This document shows positions 23,046 to 34,847 of a stretch of 64,000 nt of DNA, in pieces. The translations under genes and the position numbers were made by a program. Source of the DNA: Chrysoperla carnea (Eukaryota; Arthropoda; Insecta; Neuroptera; Chrysopidae); NCBI RefSeq assembly GCF_905475395.1, contig NC_058339.1, positions 55,871,172 through 55,935,171 of the forward strand. Direction: 5' to 3'. The notes beneath the pieces are model-generated. The model did not search any database and had not been told where the DNA came from. It saw only the letters and a program-made list of their open reading frames with translations. Each line of letters begins with the position of its first letter. The first letter of the stretch is position 1.

Positions 23046-23300
23046 AACGTAGAATTTAACCAAATAGGATGGTTTTCCCGATTTTGAAATTTTTCTAGGA
23101 GTTAAAAACTGCTGAATTCCATGCGATAGTTATTTATCTAGAATTAATATTGCACATGTATGGAAACATTTCCGAAGAAATATAACAAGGATAATTTTTT
23201 TTCGATAAAAATAATCATGTGATAATTTTAACATAAAATATTGTTATTTGTATTTTTATTAATGGAAAGTTTTTGAATTTAAAAAAAATAAGGATAAACA

Positions 23301-23489
23301 ATGAATTTTATGCATCCTATCATCTGCTATAGACGAAGAAACTTGAATAGGATGGAGCCCAGCGCAGCGCGTGGTGATGATGATGATGATGGTGACGACT
23401 ACTACGACTGCATACCGCACTATGACCTTGAAATGATACCAATGACCCATCTGACTCGTAGAGTCCGCTCCGACAATCATCCGACATAA
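23301..23489 (+). CDS. Candidate terminal coding exon of an unidentified gene
   Basis: A 62-residue frame ending in TAA lies in a local GC-rich island. It has balanced codons and a run of five aspartates encoded by GAT repeats, then acidic and tyrosine-rich residues (DDYYDCIPHYDLEMIPM) and a basic end. A pyrimidine-rich acceptor-like CATCTGCTATAG ends at 23332, so the real exon could start at 23333 and be the C-terminal tail of a longer protein. The composition resembles a cytoplasmic tail, but I recognise no family. It may belong to the same gene as the possible first exon near 20402-20437; that link is a guess. Overlapping frames on the - strand are shadows. Confidence 0.35.
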   Translation: MNFMHPIICYRRRNLNRMEPSAARGDDDDDGDDYYDCIPHYDLEMIPMTHLTRRVRSDNHPT

Positions 23490-23819
23490 CGATGTTTGCC
23501 ATATATACTTAATATATTATTTATATGCTTTTTTTTAAAGTGTTTAACATTAACATTATACAGAAATGAATATTATTGTTAATATGTAATATTATTCTTT
23601 GTGTATTATTTATTATTAAGTATATGAATGATGTATTATAATTCGACATTCATCATTTTTTATTATCATATAATTGAGTTTATTGCTTAATTAACCCTGT
23701 TTTTAATACAGGGTGCTTTTTTGGTAATACATTTTTGAATTTTAAACATCGACGTTTATTAATAGAGCATATAAATTCTTATGGAAACCACCAAAATTCA
23801 TAAACTTTAGATTAGCTTA

Positions 23820-24144
23820 AGGAGGCTGACTCGCCACTACTAGAAAAAAATAAATTAGTAGATAATGATCTGAATTTTTATTATGTTGTAATTAACGAAA
23901 AATATTATTATATTTAAAAAAAATGTGGGTATTGATCAATTACGAGAGTAATTAATTAATTAAAAATACCCTAAATAACATAACCTTATGAGGATGGTTA
24001 TGTTATTTAGTGTATTTTTAATTAATAATTACTCTCTAAATTGATCGGCAAGGTACCCAAATTGTTTTTGATATTTGACTAAAAATTCGGATCATTATCT
24101 ATCTACTGATTTATTTTTATCTAAAACTGGCGAGTCAGTCTCTT
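23820..24144. mobile_element. Foldback MITE with central hairpin
   Basis: The inverted ends AGGAGGCTGACTCGCCA and AAGAGACTGACTCGCCA (complement) continue inward with AATAAAT then AGTAGATAATGATC and the GAATTTTTA blocks. At the centre, 23972-23985 pairs perfectly with 23996-24009 (14 bases, 10-base loop). The whole element of 325 bases can fold on itself. Confidence 0.8.
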
Positions 24145-24349
24145 TACTCAACGAAAGAATAGTTTTCCAGAGTGACAAGTGAACTTAAAAATCTAGATAT
24201 GCCAGAGAATTTCGAGATTTTGAAAATTTTAAGCAGTTTGAGTTTCGACTGAATATCATATTTTCTAATCCATGTTTCCAAATCTATACATTTAGCAACA
24301 ATTTTAACAAAACATCTTTGTTTTAGGATTCAATTTATTTGAGCAAATA

Positions 24350-24645
24350 ATTATAACCTGTATATATGTAATATATATCAAAGTATACTAAGATTAGTCC
24401 CAAGTTTGTAACGTTTAAAAATATTGATGCTTCGAACAAAATTTTGGTATAGGTGCTCATTAAATCACGTAAAGAGTCCCATTTCCGGTTGCCTGTCCGC
24501 CCGTCTATGAACACGATTATTCAAAAATGAAAACAGATATCAAGCTGAAATTTTTATAGTGTGTTCAGAAAGTAAAAAGTGAGGCTGAGTTCGTAAATGA
24601 GCAACGTAGGTCATTGGGCCTTCAGAAATAAACAACTTTTGTTTG
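24350..24645 (+). repeat. Family A repeat, 5' half
   Basis: ATATATCAAAGTATACTAAG, GTCCCAAGTTTGTAACG, AAATTTTGGTATAGGTG and CAAGCTGAAATTTTTATAG are present in order, followed by a jump to ACAACTTTTGTTTGAATC, so a middle segment is deleted. It abuts a family B fragment. Confidence 0.65.
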
Positions 24646-24649
24646 AATC

Positions 24650-24800
24650 ATTTTTTCTTAAATATCTTTTATTCTGAATTTTCTTGAAACATAGCTTAGA
24701 ATACTTTATTAAATTAGGAGCTATGATGCCCACAGATATAAACACACACGCATATGCGGTTAAACTTATAACACCTAACTTTTTGTGTCGGAGGTTAAAA
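24650..24800 (-). repeat. Family B repeat, degenerate
   Basis: In complement it shows the GTTATAAGTTTAACCG block, a TGTGTGTTTATATCTGTGG run and AGCTATGTTTCAAGAAAAT, matching family B in order. A short - strand frame here is part of the repeat. Confidence 0.5.
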
Positions 24801-24929
24801 GATATACAATCCATGATAATTGATTTTTAAAGTGGTTTGCATGGCAACAATGTATAGTAACTAAGTTCATCCAAAAAAAATATTTTCCGTTTTATAAAAG
24901 TGTAAATTCCAAAAAATAGTAGTTTTAGT

Positions 24930-25108
24930 CATTAGTCGATACAGGTGCGAGGAACTAAGATAAAAGACAATATGTGCGGTGGTATGTGGTAAAGTTTTGT
25001 CAGTACCCTATAAAAATGTTCAATCAACGATCGTCAAACGGCTCAACCTTCCACCAGAAGTTACACGTCAGATAAGGTCTGTGGATGGTGGACTGTTTAC
25101 TTGGTCCT
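24930..25108 (+). pseudogene. Possible retrotransposon protease remnant
   Basis: A block reading SLVDTGAR carries the DTGA-type active-site motif of retropepsins. About 90 bases on, in a different frame, comes KRLNLPPEVTRQIRSVDGG, a plausible retroelement continuation. The stretch is richer in G+C than its surroundings. Stops and the frame change show it is dead. No LTR or reverse transcriptase was found next to it, so the call is tentative. Confidence 0.3.
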
Positions 25109-25974
25109 TCAAATATTAGAAGCTACAAAAAAAATAAGGTTTGTCTAAAAGATAGTAAATATTTGGATAATATACGTTATTTTTATCCGGGATGGAGCCT
25201 CGCTATTTTTCTTGTTTTTTCTATACTTAGTATTAAATCTTTTTTAAATTTTATTTGTATAAAAGATACAAAGAATAAATTGAAACAGGCGGGAGTGAAA
25301 CGGTTTTGTTATTATATTTTTATGAATTTGAAGATGGTTAATAAGCCTTTGATAGATGGATAATATGACAAGTCATTATTTTGTCTATTTTATTTATAAT
25401 TTTTTTTTCTATTGTATGACTTATTGGTCACAGTTATTGTCTGCAAAGTTCAATGTCTGTTATTTATAATTTTATGATATACATCAAATAATGTTTATAT
25501 CTTTTTGTGTACTGTCACTCCAGTAACTGGTGACACTAGACACGTATAATTCGAGATACGCGAGATACTTTGGGTATAGTTTTGTTTCTTAGATCGCTGA
25601 ATTGAAATTCCACGGTTATCAAGCCGAAAGCTTTACGCCAGTATAACCTTACAAGAAAACCTTAAATCACAAAACGCGATGTAAAGATGCTTTTCTGGTG
25701 TTGTTTGAACCCCTTGGGGGAGTGTGAAACTAAGTTTTGGAAAAAAAAAGTTATGCTACCTGTGTAATACATGAAAAACTGCAAAATTTCGGACTTTTTT
25801 CAGTTTAATTTAAATAAAAACTATGAGCTTATGACACTAGTTAAATTAATTATATTGAAAGTATATTAAGACATATGCAAAGCTCCATATGTCTAATAGT
25901 TTTTCAGTTATGGAGCTTGAAAAATTTACGTGGTTTTCAGAAATGTTAACATTTTGAGTTTTAGTTATGTAAAA

Positions 25975-26225
25975 CCGTTAGAGATAGAACAAAAGTTTAA
26001 ATGTAAAAACTATTTCTTACAAAAAATAAACCACTTTTGTTTGAAACAATTTTTCGTAAGATCCTTGTTTTCTCGTGAGGGAGCAACTTAAGACCAAACT
26101 TTGGTGTCAATTTTCTCAAAAAAATATAAAAGAGGAAAATTTATAGATAGCTTTAATCAATTAGCCATATGAAAAATTTTTGAAAAAAAAAAAAAAAAAA
26201 AGTTTTCTAGAAAATACTTTCAAAA
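25975..26225 (+). repeat. Family A repeat, 3' half
   Basis: It starts within the CGTTAGAGATAGAACAAAAG block and continues through CCACTTTTGTTTGAAAC, ACCAAACTTTGGTGTCAATT and the AAAATATAAAAGAGG block. Confidence 0.6.
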
Positions 26226-27327
26226 TTTTTGAAAACTAGGCCAAATGCGACTGGAAGTTTAAAATGATAGTAGCAACTAATGTCAACAGCCCATAGTTTT
26301 TGAATTTAATTGTATAAACTGAAAAAACCAAAATTTTTGCCGTTGTTTTGTAAGTAGCACAACTTTTTTTTTGCTTGCAAAACGTACTTTCTCGCTCCCC
26401 TAAAAGGTCCAAATAATATACAAAAAAAAAATGCATCTCTACATTGCGTTTTTCGATTTGAATGTAAAATTTGATTTTTAGCTTGGTTTTGCACGTTTTG
26501 CGTATTTTTCGAGAAAGCACATTATTATTTTTATTATCGTCTTAAAGGCAAAATGTTGTAGTAAATTTTCTTCTAAAACGAAGATTTTGCCAAGCTAAAA
26601 ATACAAATTTTCAACATGAAATAGTAAATATTAAAGCTTGAAGCAGCAGGATTCAGCTTTATTACCTCGAAATTTTGATTCATTGATTTAAACAACAAAG
26701 GGATACTTGAATTTTATCTCGCCTACCTCGAACTATACACTCATACTGTCATCAGCTACCGTAGTATATATATTCAGAACGATGCGATCCAAACTTATCT
26801 GAAGGAAGGGGAAGGAGTGAGACACACTTTATGTTGTAGTAAAGTAATAAATAAGTTAGTAATAATTAGACTTTCCCTTTTTTGTTTTGTTTGTATAACT
26901 TCTTTTTCGATTATAAATAGAATTATTTGTCTAATTCATTTTATAAGGGGGAAATTTAACATCGAAGAGTTTTAAGAGGAGGAAATTTTATTAATATTTA
27001 ATATATTCGAAAGTTGTTCTTTTTGCATTTTTTGCACTATTTCGTTATAGGCCTTTTCATCATGTCATAAGCGCAAGTGCAGAGTTATTTTTTCGTACTG
27101 ACAGCAATAAGTAGGACTAAGATAGAAGATATTTGTTATTCATTTTATCTCATTGGTTATAAATCATTTAGTACGAAACAAATGTGAATCGTGATTTGAA
27201 AATGAAAAGCCCTATTAGATGTTGACAAATTTCGTTAGATGATTTTCTGGCTTATGCGTGGAACCAGTGACGAAAAACTAAATGGTTGAAATTAAGAAAT
27301 GTCGAGGTTGGCATTATAGTGTTTTAT
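26226..27327. other. AT-rich non-coding sequence
   Basis: A poly-A run near 26185 precedes this stretch. Two overlapping - strand frames at 26236-26520 show no family features. Confidence 0.4.
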
Positions 27328-27414
27328 GTATACTCTGCTTCACAAAATTTGCACAGGTTTTACCATTCAATTTGACTGGTAAAAACCGTTCAAATTTTGT
27401 GACGATGAGTATAC
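27328..27414. repeat. Short near-perfect hairpin element
   Basis: 87 bases begin and end with GTATACTC and its complement. The arms pair through CACAAAATTTG and GGTTTTACCA with small internal bulges, closing on a short loop (TTCAATTTGAC). A diverged relative lies at 12682-12750 (CTCTGTGTCACAAAAAATGC, TTTTACCATTC). It is probably a tiny MITE; a small-RNA precursor is the alternative. Confidence 0.7.
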
Positions 27415-28755
27415 TTATCTGTTATTGCAGCCAATTAATCCTTAAGACAGCACAAAAATCATTTATAATCCTTATATTTCGCAAGTTTACGATAAATACC
27501 CCTTTCATGGCGATTGTGAAATTTTCAATTTAGCCGCAGGCTTAAAATTTATGAATTGTTGTTATTTTTTTGTTTAAAAAAATCGTTGCAAAAATTGCAA
27601 TATCTTCATCGACTTCAAGACTTTTTTCGGACAAAATGATTTTTGCAATTATCTTCTTGAGAAAAATTTGATTACAAGATTTCCCTAACTATTTCAGAAA
27701 TATCTAACAATTAATTTCGCTTTGAGATTAATCGACACGTCAACTTCAGCTCCCACAAGCGTCAGTGTCTGAAAATTTTTATAACAAATGCTTGCATCAT
27801 CGGAGATAGGAGAGCGGAACTGAAGAAAAAACTGCATCTTTTAATAAAATCTTAAAAAAAAATCACTCGTGTAACAAAAGCCTTCAAAATGAATTCTTAA
27901 TTTATTACACAAAAATTTCATGATTGCTTGGGATATCATGTTTCAAATTGCTTAAGGCTAAGCGGCGTCTAATCTTATAATTTATAAATATTAGAGTTGA
28001 TCTTACAAATTTAAATAATAAAAATAGTTAACTTAGAATGCACCGACAAACTTGAAAAGATGATAACTGATACGTTTCTAAGAAAGTGGCATATGAAAAC
28101 AAAGGCGATTATTTTTATAAAATTGGTGTTTGTGGGGGGAAATAACCATAAAAATTACGTTTTTTTTTGCCGTAAGAAATTCAATTGGTTCATAAACTTC
28201 TGATGGCTTCAAAATGTCATAGATCACGTAATCCACAACAGGGTACAAGTTACTTATTTATAGAAAATTTATTCAGAAAATATCAAAATAATTTTTTTGC
28301 AGTTAATTTCTATGAAATTTTTGAGAATCATTTGAAAGGTTCTTGAACTAAACTCTTTGTACCAAAAGACCGCAAAATCAGAGTTGCTAGATCATTTTGA
28401 TAATATAAATTGCTAAAAAATAACAGGTCCTTTGTTAGCCGGAGCGTTTTTTCCCCTAATCTTAAATTGTACCTTTTCGAACGAGTTACATCCTTTTAGA
28501 AGTATTTTAAGAAATTTTTAGTCGATCGAAAGTATATGAATTTCGTGAAGCCCAAAATAAATGTTGACATAAGATCAGCGCATGGCCAACTAAGTTTCAG
28601 GTCCTTGCTTTCACCTTGTTACCATTGACGTTGAATTAGTTTGTTGAATTAATTCAAAACTTTTTGAAGGCCTTAAAAAGCGATAAACCGATTGAATAGT
28701 GGTTTACAGCTAAAATATGATAATTGGCAACTATTGTCGTTCTACCTTTTTAATA

Positions 28756-29008
28756 TACAGTTTGGCAACCATCTCGTTAGCCATTTAAAAGAAAGAGTCT
28801 TCAGAAAATGTATTGTGTGTGTGTTATTGCCAAGTAGTGTGCGAACAAGACTCCCATCTAAATCAAATGATATGATTGCGCGCGCATCACACAATACATT
28901 GCCTGAGGACTCTTTCTTTGTCTTATACATGAGACGTCCATAAAACTTCCATAAAAACTCTTTACTTTATATATTTTAAATGGCTACCGAGATGTTTGCC
29001 AAACTGTA
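28756..29008. mobile_element. Foldback MITE, 253 bases
   Basis: The ends TACAGTTTGGCAACCATCTC and, in complement, TACAGTTTGGCAAACATCTC match almost perfectly, followed by GTTAGCCATTTAAAA and GGTAGCCATTTAAAA. Inner blocks AAAGAGTC then AATGTATTGTGTG also pair across the centre. No coding capacity; two overlapping short frames here are shadows of the palindrome. Confidence 0.82.
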
Positions 29009-29862
29009 TAAGAATACTATTATAAGAAATGCAGCGCAAACCAAAATTTGGTAGGGTTATTTCTTGGTACAATCCGTTAGTGATCGAATATAATTTAAAA
29101 AAATTAATTAAGACAAAAACATTTAAACTGCTAAATTAATCAAATTTGTCTCATTATCAAATTGTATTTACAAAAAAAAAAAAATCTAATTTATCTAAAA
29201 TAATACCTTCCTTAATACTTAACACGGATACTTGAAATATCGTCGAATAACTAACGAAGTTGGGCGTTAATGTACAATACATTAGGGTGGCTTGTTGTTT
29301 ATTTCATTTGATGATACAATATGTTATTTTCAGTATGTGGATTATTTAGTAGCTTCACATTTCAACTTAGAAACTTGTTTTTAAAGTTTGTTGCAAAAAT
29401 AAAAAAAACCAACGTCTGTTGGTTGTATCTTTTTAACTACGTTATGGTTGACTACACCTGTCCACTGCAATCAAAATATTGTACATTTTAATAATGTTTG
29501 TTGTCTTTGTTTTATTTATATTTGTAGAGTAAATAAGTTGATATTATTTTATTTATTTTTTTAAATAAAATTTTGTAATGTAATGGTTGCAATTCTTGCA
29601 ATACTTTGTGTAGGTATTGGTACGTGATTTATAAAATTGGTTATAGAAATTTATGATTCTACTATAATATTTCGTTTCGTATTGAACTTTCGTTAGGGTA
29701 TCCGTTTCAAATTGTTAACAATTTAAACATTGATTTTTTTAAATTTTGATTTTTGAAGGAAATAAAAAAATACTCGCGAGCAGCAGAGCTCTATCGCTAA
29801 GGTCATATTTCCCCCCATTAAATGCTTTTAATTAATTAATAAGGACCACGCACACAATACAT

Positions 29863-29997
29863 GCTGATCAAAAGTTCTTATGGACTCAATCCTCAAAAAC
29901 TTCGAGCTACGGCCCCATGTTGGTATAACTTTTGAAGGACCGCAGCTCGGACTGAAAGGATTTTAGAGGGTTGAGTCCTTAAGAACTTTTTATCAGC
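29863..29997. mobile_element. Small foldback MITE, 135 bases
   Basis: GCTGATCAAAAGTTCTTATG, then GACTCAATCCTC at left, is matched in complement by GCTGATAAAAAGTTCTTAAG, then GACTCAACCCTC at right. Inner blocks CGAGCTACGG and CGAGCTGCGG pair as well. Confidence 0.78.
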
Positions 29998-29999
29998 TA

Positions 30000-31439
30000 A
30001 TTTTATAAAGCTAATTTTCTATGAGAATCTCCGGGGAATAACATCTACCCACTTAGTGAAACAGTAAGTGATCGGACTAAATTTTTTTCATCTCTTAAGA
30101 TAAAGTATTCTAATTTCACGAATAGAAAAGTGAAGTTGGTTTTTAAAAATCTTTACTTGTGTGCAAGATATGAACGTCTAAAATTCCTAATTAAACAAAG
30201 AGGAAGATACCCACTAGTGACGTCATCATTCGTGGGTTTCGCCATGTAAAACTTTGTTTTGCTAAAAGGAGATGGATAATCTTTGAATGCAATCTTTGAT
30301 TGCTTATAGCTTTTTTGGTTTTTGATTTTATTTTAATTTCACTTTCAAATTTTGTCATGATATCATGTCTAGTTTTACATTTTTATGGGTAATAATGGCC
30401 AATACGATATCAGGATTATGTCCTATTCTACATACCGAATTTCAGCTCATTTGATATAAAGGGTGTAATTACTGGTGCGCAAAAGTTACGGGAAACAAAT
30501 ACTTCGGCGGAAATATCACTAAACATGATATATTTAATAATTTTAGGCATGATCCAGTTAAGATTTCTTCGAGATAACGCATAAAATATGAAATAAATAA
30601 AATATCATCTAGAGAAATTAAATTGTAAAATATATTGATTTGCTTTGAAAGAAGTGCATGTTAACGAAAGTGTTCAAGCATAAAATTTAAAACTAAATAC
30701 ATTGTATAAGAAGTTTGCACATTTATACATTGATCTATCTAAAATGATTGATTGATTTCATTGAAAATATTTATAGTTTTGTCAACTATGCAATAAATAA
30801 AAATCTTATATAAATGGAAACTTTTAAAATTTTTTTACACTAAGTGTTGTTCAAACGTAGTCGCTTCTGTTCCGCTCATGGTACCTCAAGACAATAAAAT
30901 AATTTATAGTCTACGTCCGTATCATTTGTAAAAAATAATGTATACGGACTACATTGTCGCAGAGCAATTATGATAATTGTCTTTTTAATATGCATTTGTA
31001 ATGTGACTTTGTGAGACCATATTCGGTGAAATATATTAGATCATTCTTTTCTCGTGAACTATTTAAATATTTTTATACTCTTTAAAAATTTTGAAAAATT
31101 AATTTTTTTCAAAAGATAATCGCAAAAAGAGTTTTGAAAAATATATACATAGTAATAACAGGTTAAGATAGATAAAAACAGTAGATTACACATTTAAAAA
31201 AAATGCATTATTATTTTAAAATAGTTTTTTTAGAAAATCAGAAATAAATTTAATGTCATATCATAGTTTTGTGGATTAAAATAGTACACGGCACACACAT
31301 ATCACAGAATACAAATAAAAAAACATCACAAGCAGTTAACGAATCAGAGATGGCGGGGAAGGGAGGAGGCACGGTTCAGGTGTTCGGGATTATATAGAGA
31401 TAGAGATTGATCATGGAACTTTTTTCGTCTGGATAGGTT
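30000..31439. other. AT-rich non-coding sequence
   Basis: A small inverted pair (GTCCGTAT with ATACGGAC at about 30915-30952) is the only structure noted. Confidence 0.4.
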
Positions 31440-32000
31440 ATGTATAAAAATGTCGTGTGGCCAGCGGATCGTGTCCGACGTCATAATAGTTTGCGTTTAT
31501 TTTCGTGCTATTCTCGAAGACTTAGTTACAATATAATTCTTAGCTAACCAGGGAGCCAGGACCTTTCGATGTTAACTCAGCAACAATTTGGTTTTATTTC
31601 TCTAACTTTTGCTGCCCTGCTACATCTAAGCCATCTGAGGTACCATCTAATAGAATGCAGATGGCCATGCTTTTTACTCCCTTACTAGTTTCGTCCAGAA
31701 CAACCAGGTCAGGACGAATTGAACTCCGTGCGCCCCGGGTACTTGTCTTCTGATGTTTAAGACAGCATCCGAGGGTAGCCGCGCTCCACTAGCCAAACGA
31801 CCTTGTCCTGCAGTAGTCGTCCATTCCGTGTTGCTGAATAGACGACACGTGTGGAAGTGTCTCAATGACATAGCCACCACGTCAACACCGTTTATCACCG
31901 TTCTCGAATCCCCGGGTTCCATTTAATGGAATGACGCCGAATCGACCTCATGATGTATAAAACGGTAGATAGTATGTCTAGAGCCAGGGCTCTTTAATTC
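31440..32000. other. Unidentified GC-rich island
   Basis: About 550 bases stand out from the AT-rich background (for example GCGCCCCGGGTACTTG and CCCCGGGTTCC). On the - strand an 82-codon frame runs 31922-31674. Beyond it, in another frame, the sequence reads VLDETSKGVKSMAICILLDG and on toward a stop near 31600, suggesting one frameshifted coding stretch. I recognise no family; an old transposon or retrocopy is the likeliest explanation. Confidence 0.4.
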
Positions 32001-34694
32001 TCAATCGCAGGAAAAATTGGTTATCAATTTGATTGAATTTAAAAAAAACTTTGTGTTTGGGTATTTGCGATATCTACTGCTGATTATGAACTCGTTTTAA
32101 TGAGCTTTTTATGTCGCATACACGGAATCAGTCGAGTACATCGACTGCATGGGAGTTGCTGGCATACCCGACTCGAGTTGAAATCGTAGTTTCAACTGTG
32201 TAGGGTTGAGTAAAATTTTGCAGGTAACTTCATGAAGTTGAATAGATTGACTACATGGCCACTTCATAGTTGCCTGATAGAATCCTTATTGTTAAAATTT
32301 TAAATTTTGATATTAAGGCCAAACAAATGCTCCCACACTTTCAAAATGTTCCAAATAAAAAATTGATATCTCACTTATTAATTGCTTGCCATTATTTAAT
32401 ATAAACCGACAATTATTGAATCAAACAGGACAGAACAATGGCGTCAACTACAGTGAGTAATGTTGCAATAGATGATGTTTAGTCGGATACCTTTCTAAGA
32501 ATTATTTCCGAGTCCAATTATCCACCCACTGATGTATGAAAAATTTTCATATCAATAACCTTTTTTTAAGAGATTATCGGAACAAACTTGAATTAAAAAT
32601 TAAATATTAATAATAATAATAATAAAAGTTTCTTAGAAACTTAAAAATAGTTGTTTTAACTCAAGTGGAACATATCAAATCTATCACAATATAAAAATAA
32701 TAATAATAATAATTTTTATACGTAGAACCGTTGGTGCGTCTGTTTGCAATTATGCAAAAGTTCTTTATAGTCGAGATGATGGTTCTTTGATGTATTAGCA
32801 ACAAAACGAGCTTTATGACTGGATTCCCTTCTCGTTGAGCTCTTTGGCGAGGTCTTTAAAAAAACGAATCCGAGCTGACAATTTTCTTGTCTCTATATCT
32901 AAAGTCTAGACCATATGCAAAAAGTTGTAGAGAAGTTGGTGTCTAAAAAAAAGATTTTACTTATGTGATAATGTTTGTTTATTAAGTTGGAATTATCTAG
33001 CGAAGCAGACGTATATTGGGACTAGTGTTTTTAAAAAAAAAAACATATTTATGATGATTCACGATATGTTCGTGTAATAGAGTGATAAAGTTAAAAATGG
33101 CATTCTGTAGATAAATATTTTGAATAATATATAAAATGCCAACCATACTTGCATCTGTAAATCTATGTAAATTATATTTATATTTATTAATAGTTGGGGA
33201 GCTAATCGTAGTAGAAACCCCTTTCATAACGCTAAATTCAATTTTGATATATTCAGGATGGCTACAAATCGAGAAAATCGAGAATTATCAAGAAATATGA
33301 TTGGTTGAGAAATTATATGAAAATCTTAATAATATAAAAAACTAGTCCCAAAATAGGATTGATTTTTATGTTTCTTGAGTTTTAATTACCTTTGACAATT
33401 ATTTTTATTCAAGCATAATTCGGAAAAACAAGATTGAATCTTACGTTAGAAGGGACAGGGGTTTGAGAAATCTTATGTATGCTTACGCAGGGAGTGAAAA
33501 ATCGTCAAAATCATGCTTACGTAATTAATGAATGACCCCTTATGATTTTTTCGATGCTGTCAGATATTTAATTTTTCGGATTTCACCGATACCTACTCTT
33601 CAAAAGATACCAAGATATTCAAAATATTTTGCGACTTTCTTGTTTTTAATAATAAATACAAAAAGAATACTCAAATGTTCAATTCATTTGGCAACTAGAG
33701 TAATTCTTGGGATACCGCTGGAAATCTCTCAATTTTCCAAAATATTGAGCTTCTTATTGAATATCGGATGATATCTTACAAAATACTCGGCAAATCATGT
33801 TTATTCTTAGTATAAAAGTACAAAAAATGGAACTGATATTTGTATTTTTTATGCTCCTTCAGAAAATCAAGGAGATTTTTTTGTCTTCGATTTCGTTAAA
33901 TTCCGTACACAAGGTACGAGTAATTTTATCTCAAAAAGTACAAAAAAAGAGTTTTTTCTATCATTAGATGCATAGTGTTTGAGATATTGCCCAAAATGCA
34001 CTACGACGATTTTCTGTATTGGATCGGTTTAAAACTTTTTCTTCTAAAAAAAGGATTTGGGTCCTAATCACTTTAAAAATATAAAAACTTAGTATAGATA
34101 CATAAAATGGAATTTGCTGGCTAAAAATTCGACCTTTTTACGACGGAAAACTTCAGTGTGACTTTGTTCTGTATTCTTAAAAAAAGAGAATCAGAAAACT
34201 TTTAAAGTTGATTATGTGATTGTGCCCATCCCCTGTTACATTAACTCTTGACCTATAACTCTAATCTGATGAATACCATGTGTGAAGAATTATTTATGTT
34301 TTATTACTTGACAGCAGGACTAGTTCTTCGTATCAGATCAAATGCATCTCTCGTACTAATTAGTTTTGTATTGTGTTTTATAAAAGTTGTTTTTACATTG
34401 TCATGCATGATTTTTATAAGCCATTAAAACTTGAAAGTAGCCGTTTATAGATTCTAATTGAGAGTGATAATGTTGAATTGGTTTTGAATGCTTAAGTTTT
34501 TCTAAGTGCCCCCTCGAAAGGATCTCTAAATACTATCGATAGCTATTCTTAAATTAATATTCATTTGAGATAAAAATTACTCTCAGAGTCTATATTGTTT
34601 GAATGGCCGACATCTACTTGAAAGAAATACTTTCGATAACTTTTCGCAAGAATATTAACAGTATAAGAATAGAAATGCTCAAATGGGATATTAA
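32001..34694. other. AT-rich non-coding sequence
   Basis: Holds the (AAT)n runs and random short frames; no exon or element ends recognised. Confidence 0.4.
32605..32712 (+). repeat. Two (AAT)n microsatellites
   Basis: Runs of AAT units occur at 32605-32625 and about 32696-32713, separated by ordinary AT-rich sequence. Confidence 0.75.
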
Positions 34695-34847
34695 AGGTAT
34701 CAAATGGTGCTCGGAAGAACCAAAGGGGTATTAAGTGACCGCGAAGGATGGCAGGAGTTAAATGATCTTTTTAAGCTGTATACAACCTCCAGATCTAGAA
34801 TTTCCGAGCGAAACGATCTGGGAGATGTGCGGATAAAATCTATGTGA
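34695..34847 (+). pseudogene. Possible LINE coding tail fragment
   Basis: A 50-codon + strand frame reads GRTKGVLSDREGWQELNDLF, a pattern like the DRxxW(R/Q)xL segment near the C-terminus of some non-LTR reverse transcriptase proteins. It has better base composition than the flanks. The similarity is short. An overlapping 83-residue frame on the other strand (34700-34951) has no recognisable content. Confidence 0.25.

Noticed and set aside
23259-23502. Histidine-rich frames on the - strand opposite the GAT repeat
   Set aside because: They are the complement of the poly-aspartate codons; the + strand frame has the better coding character.
28692-28943. Frames of 83 and 62 codons on the two strands
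   Set aside because: Both lie largely in the foldback element at 28756-29008 and arise from its palindrome.
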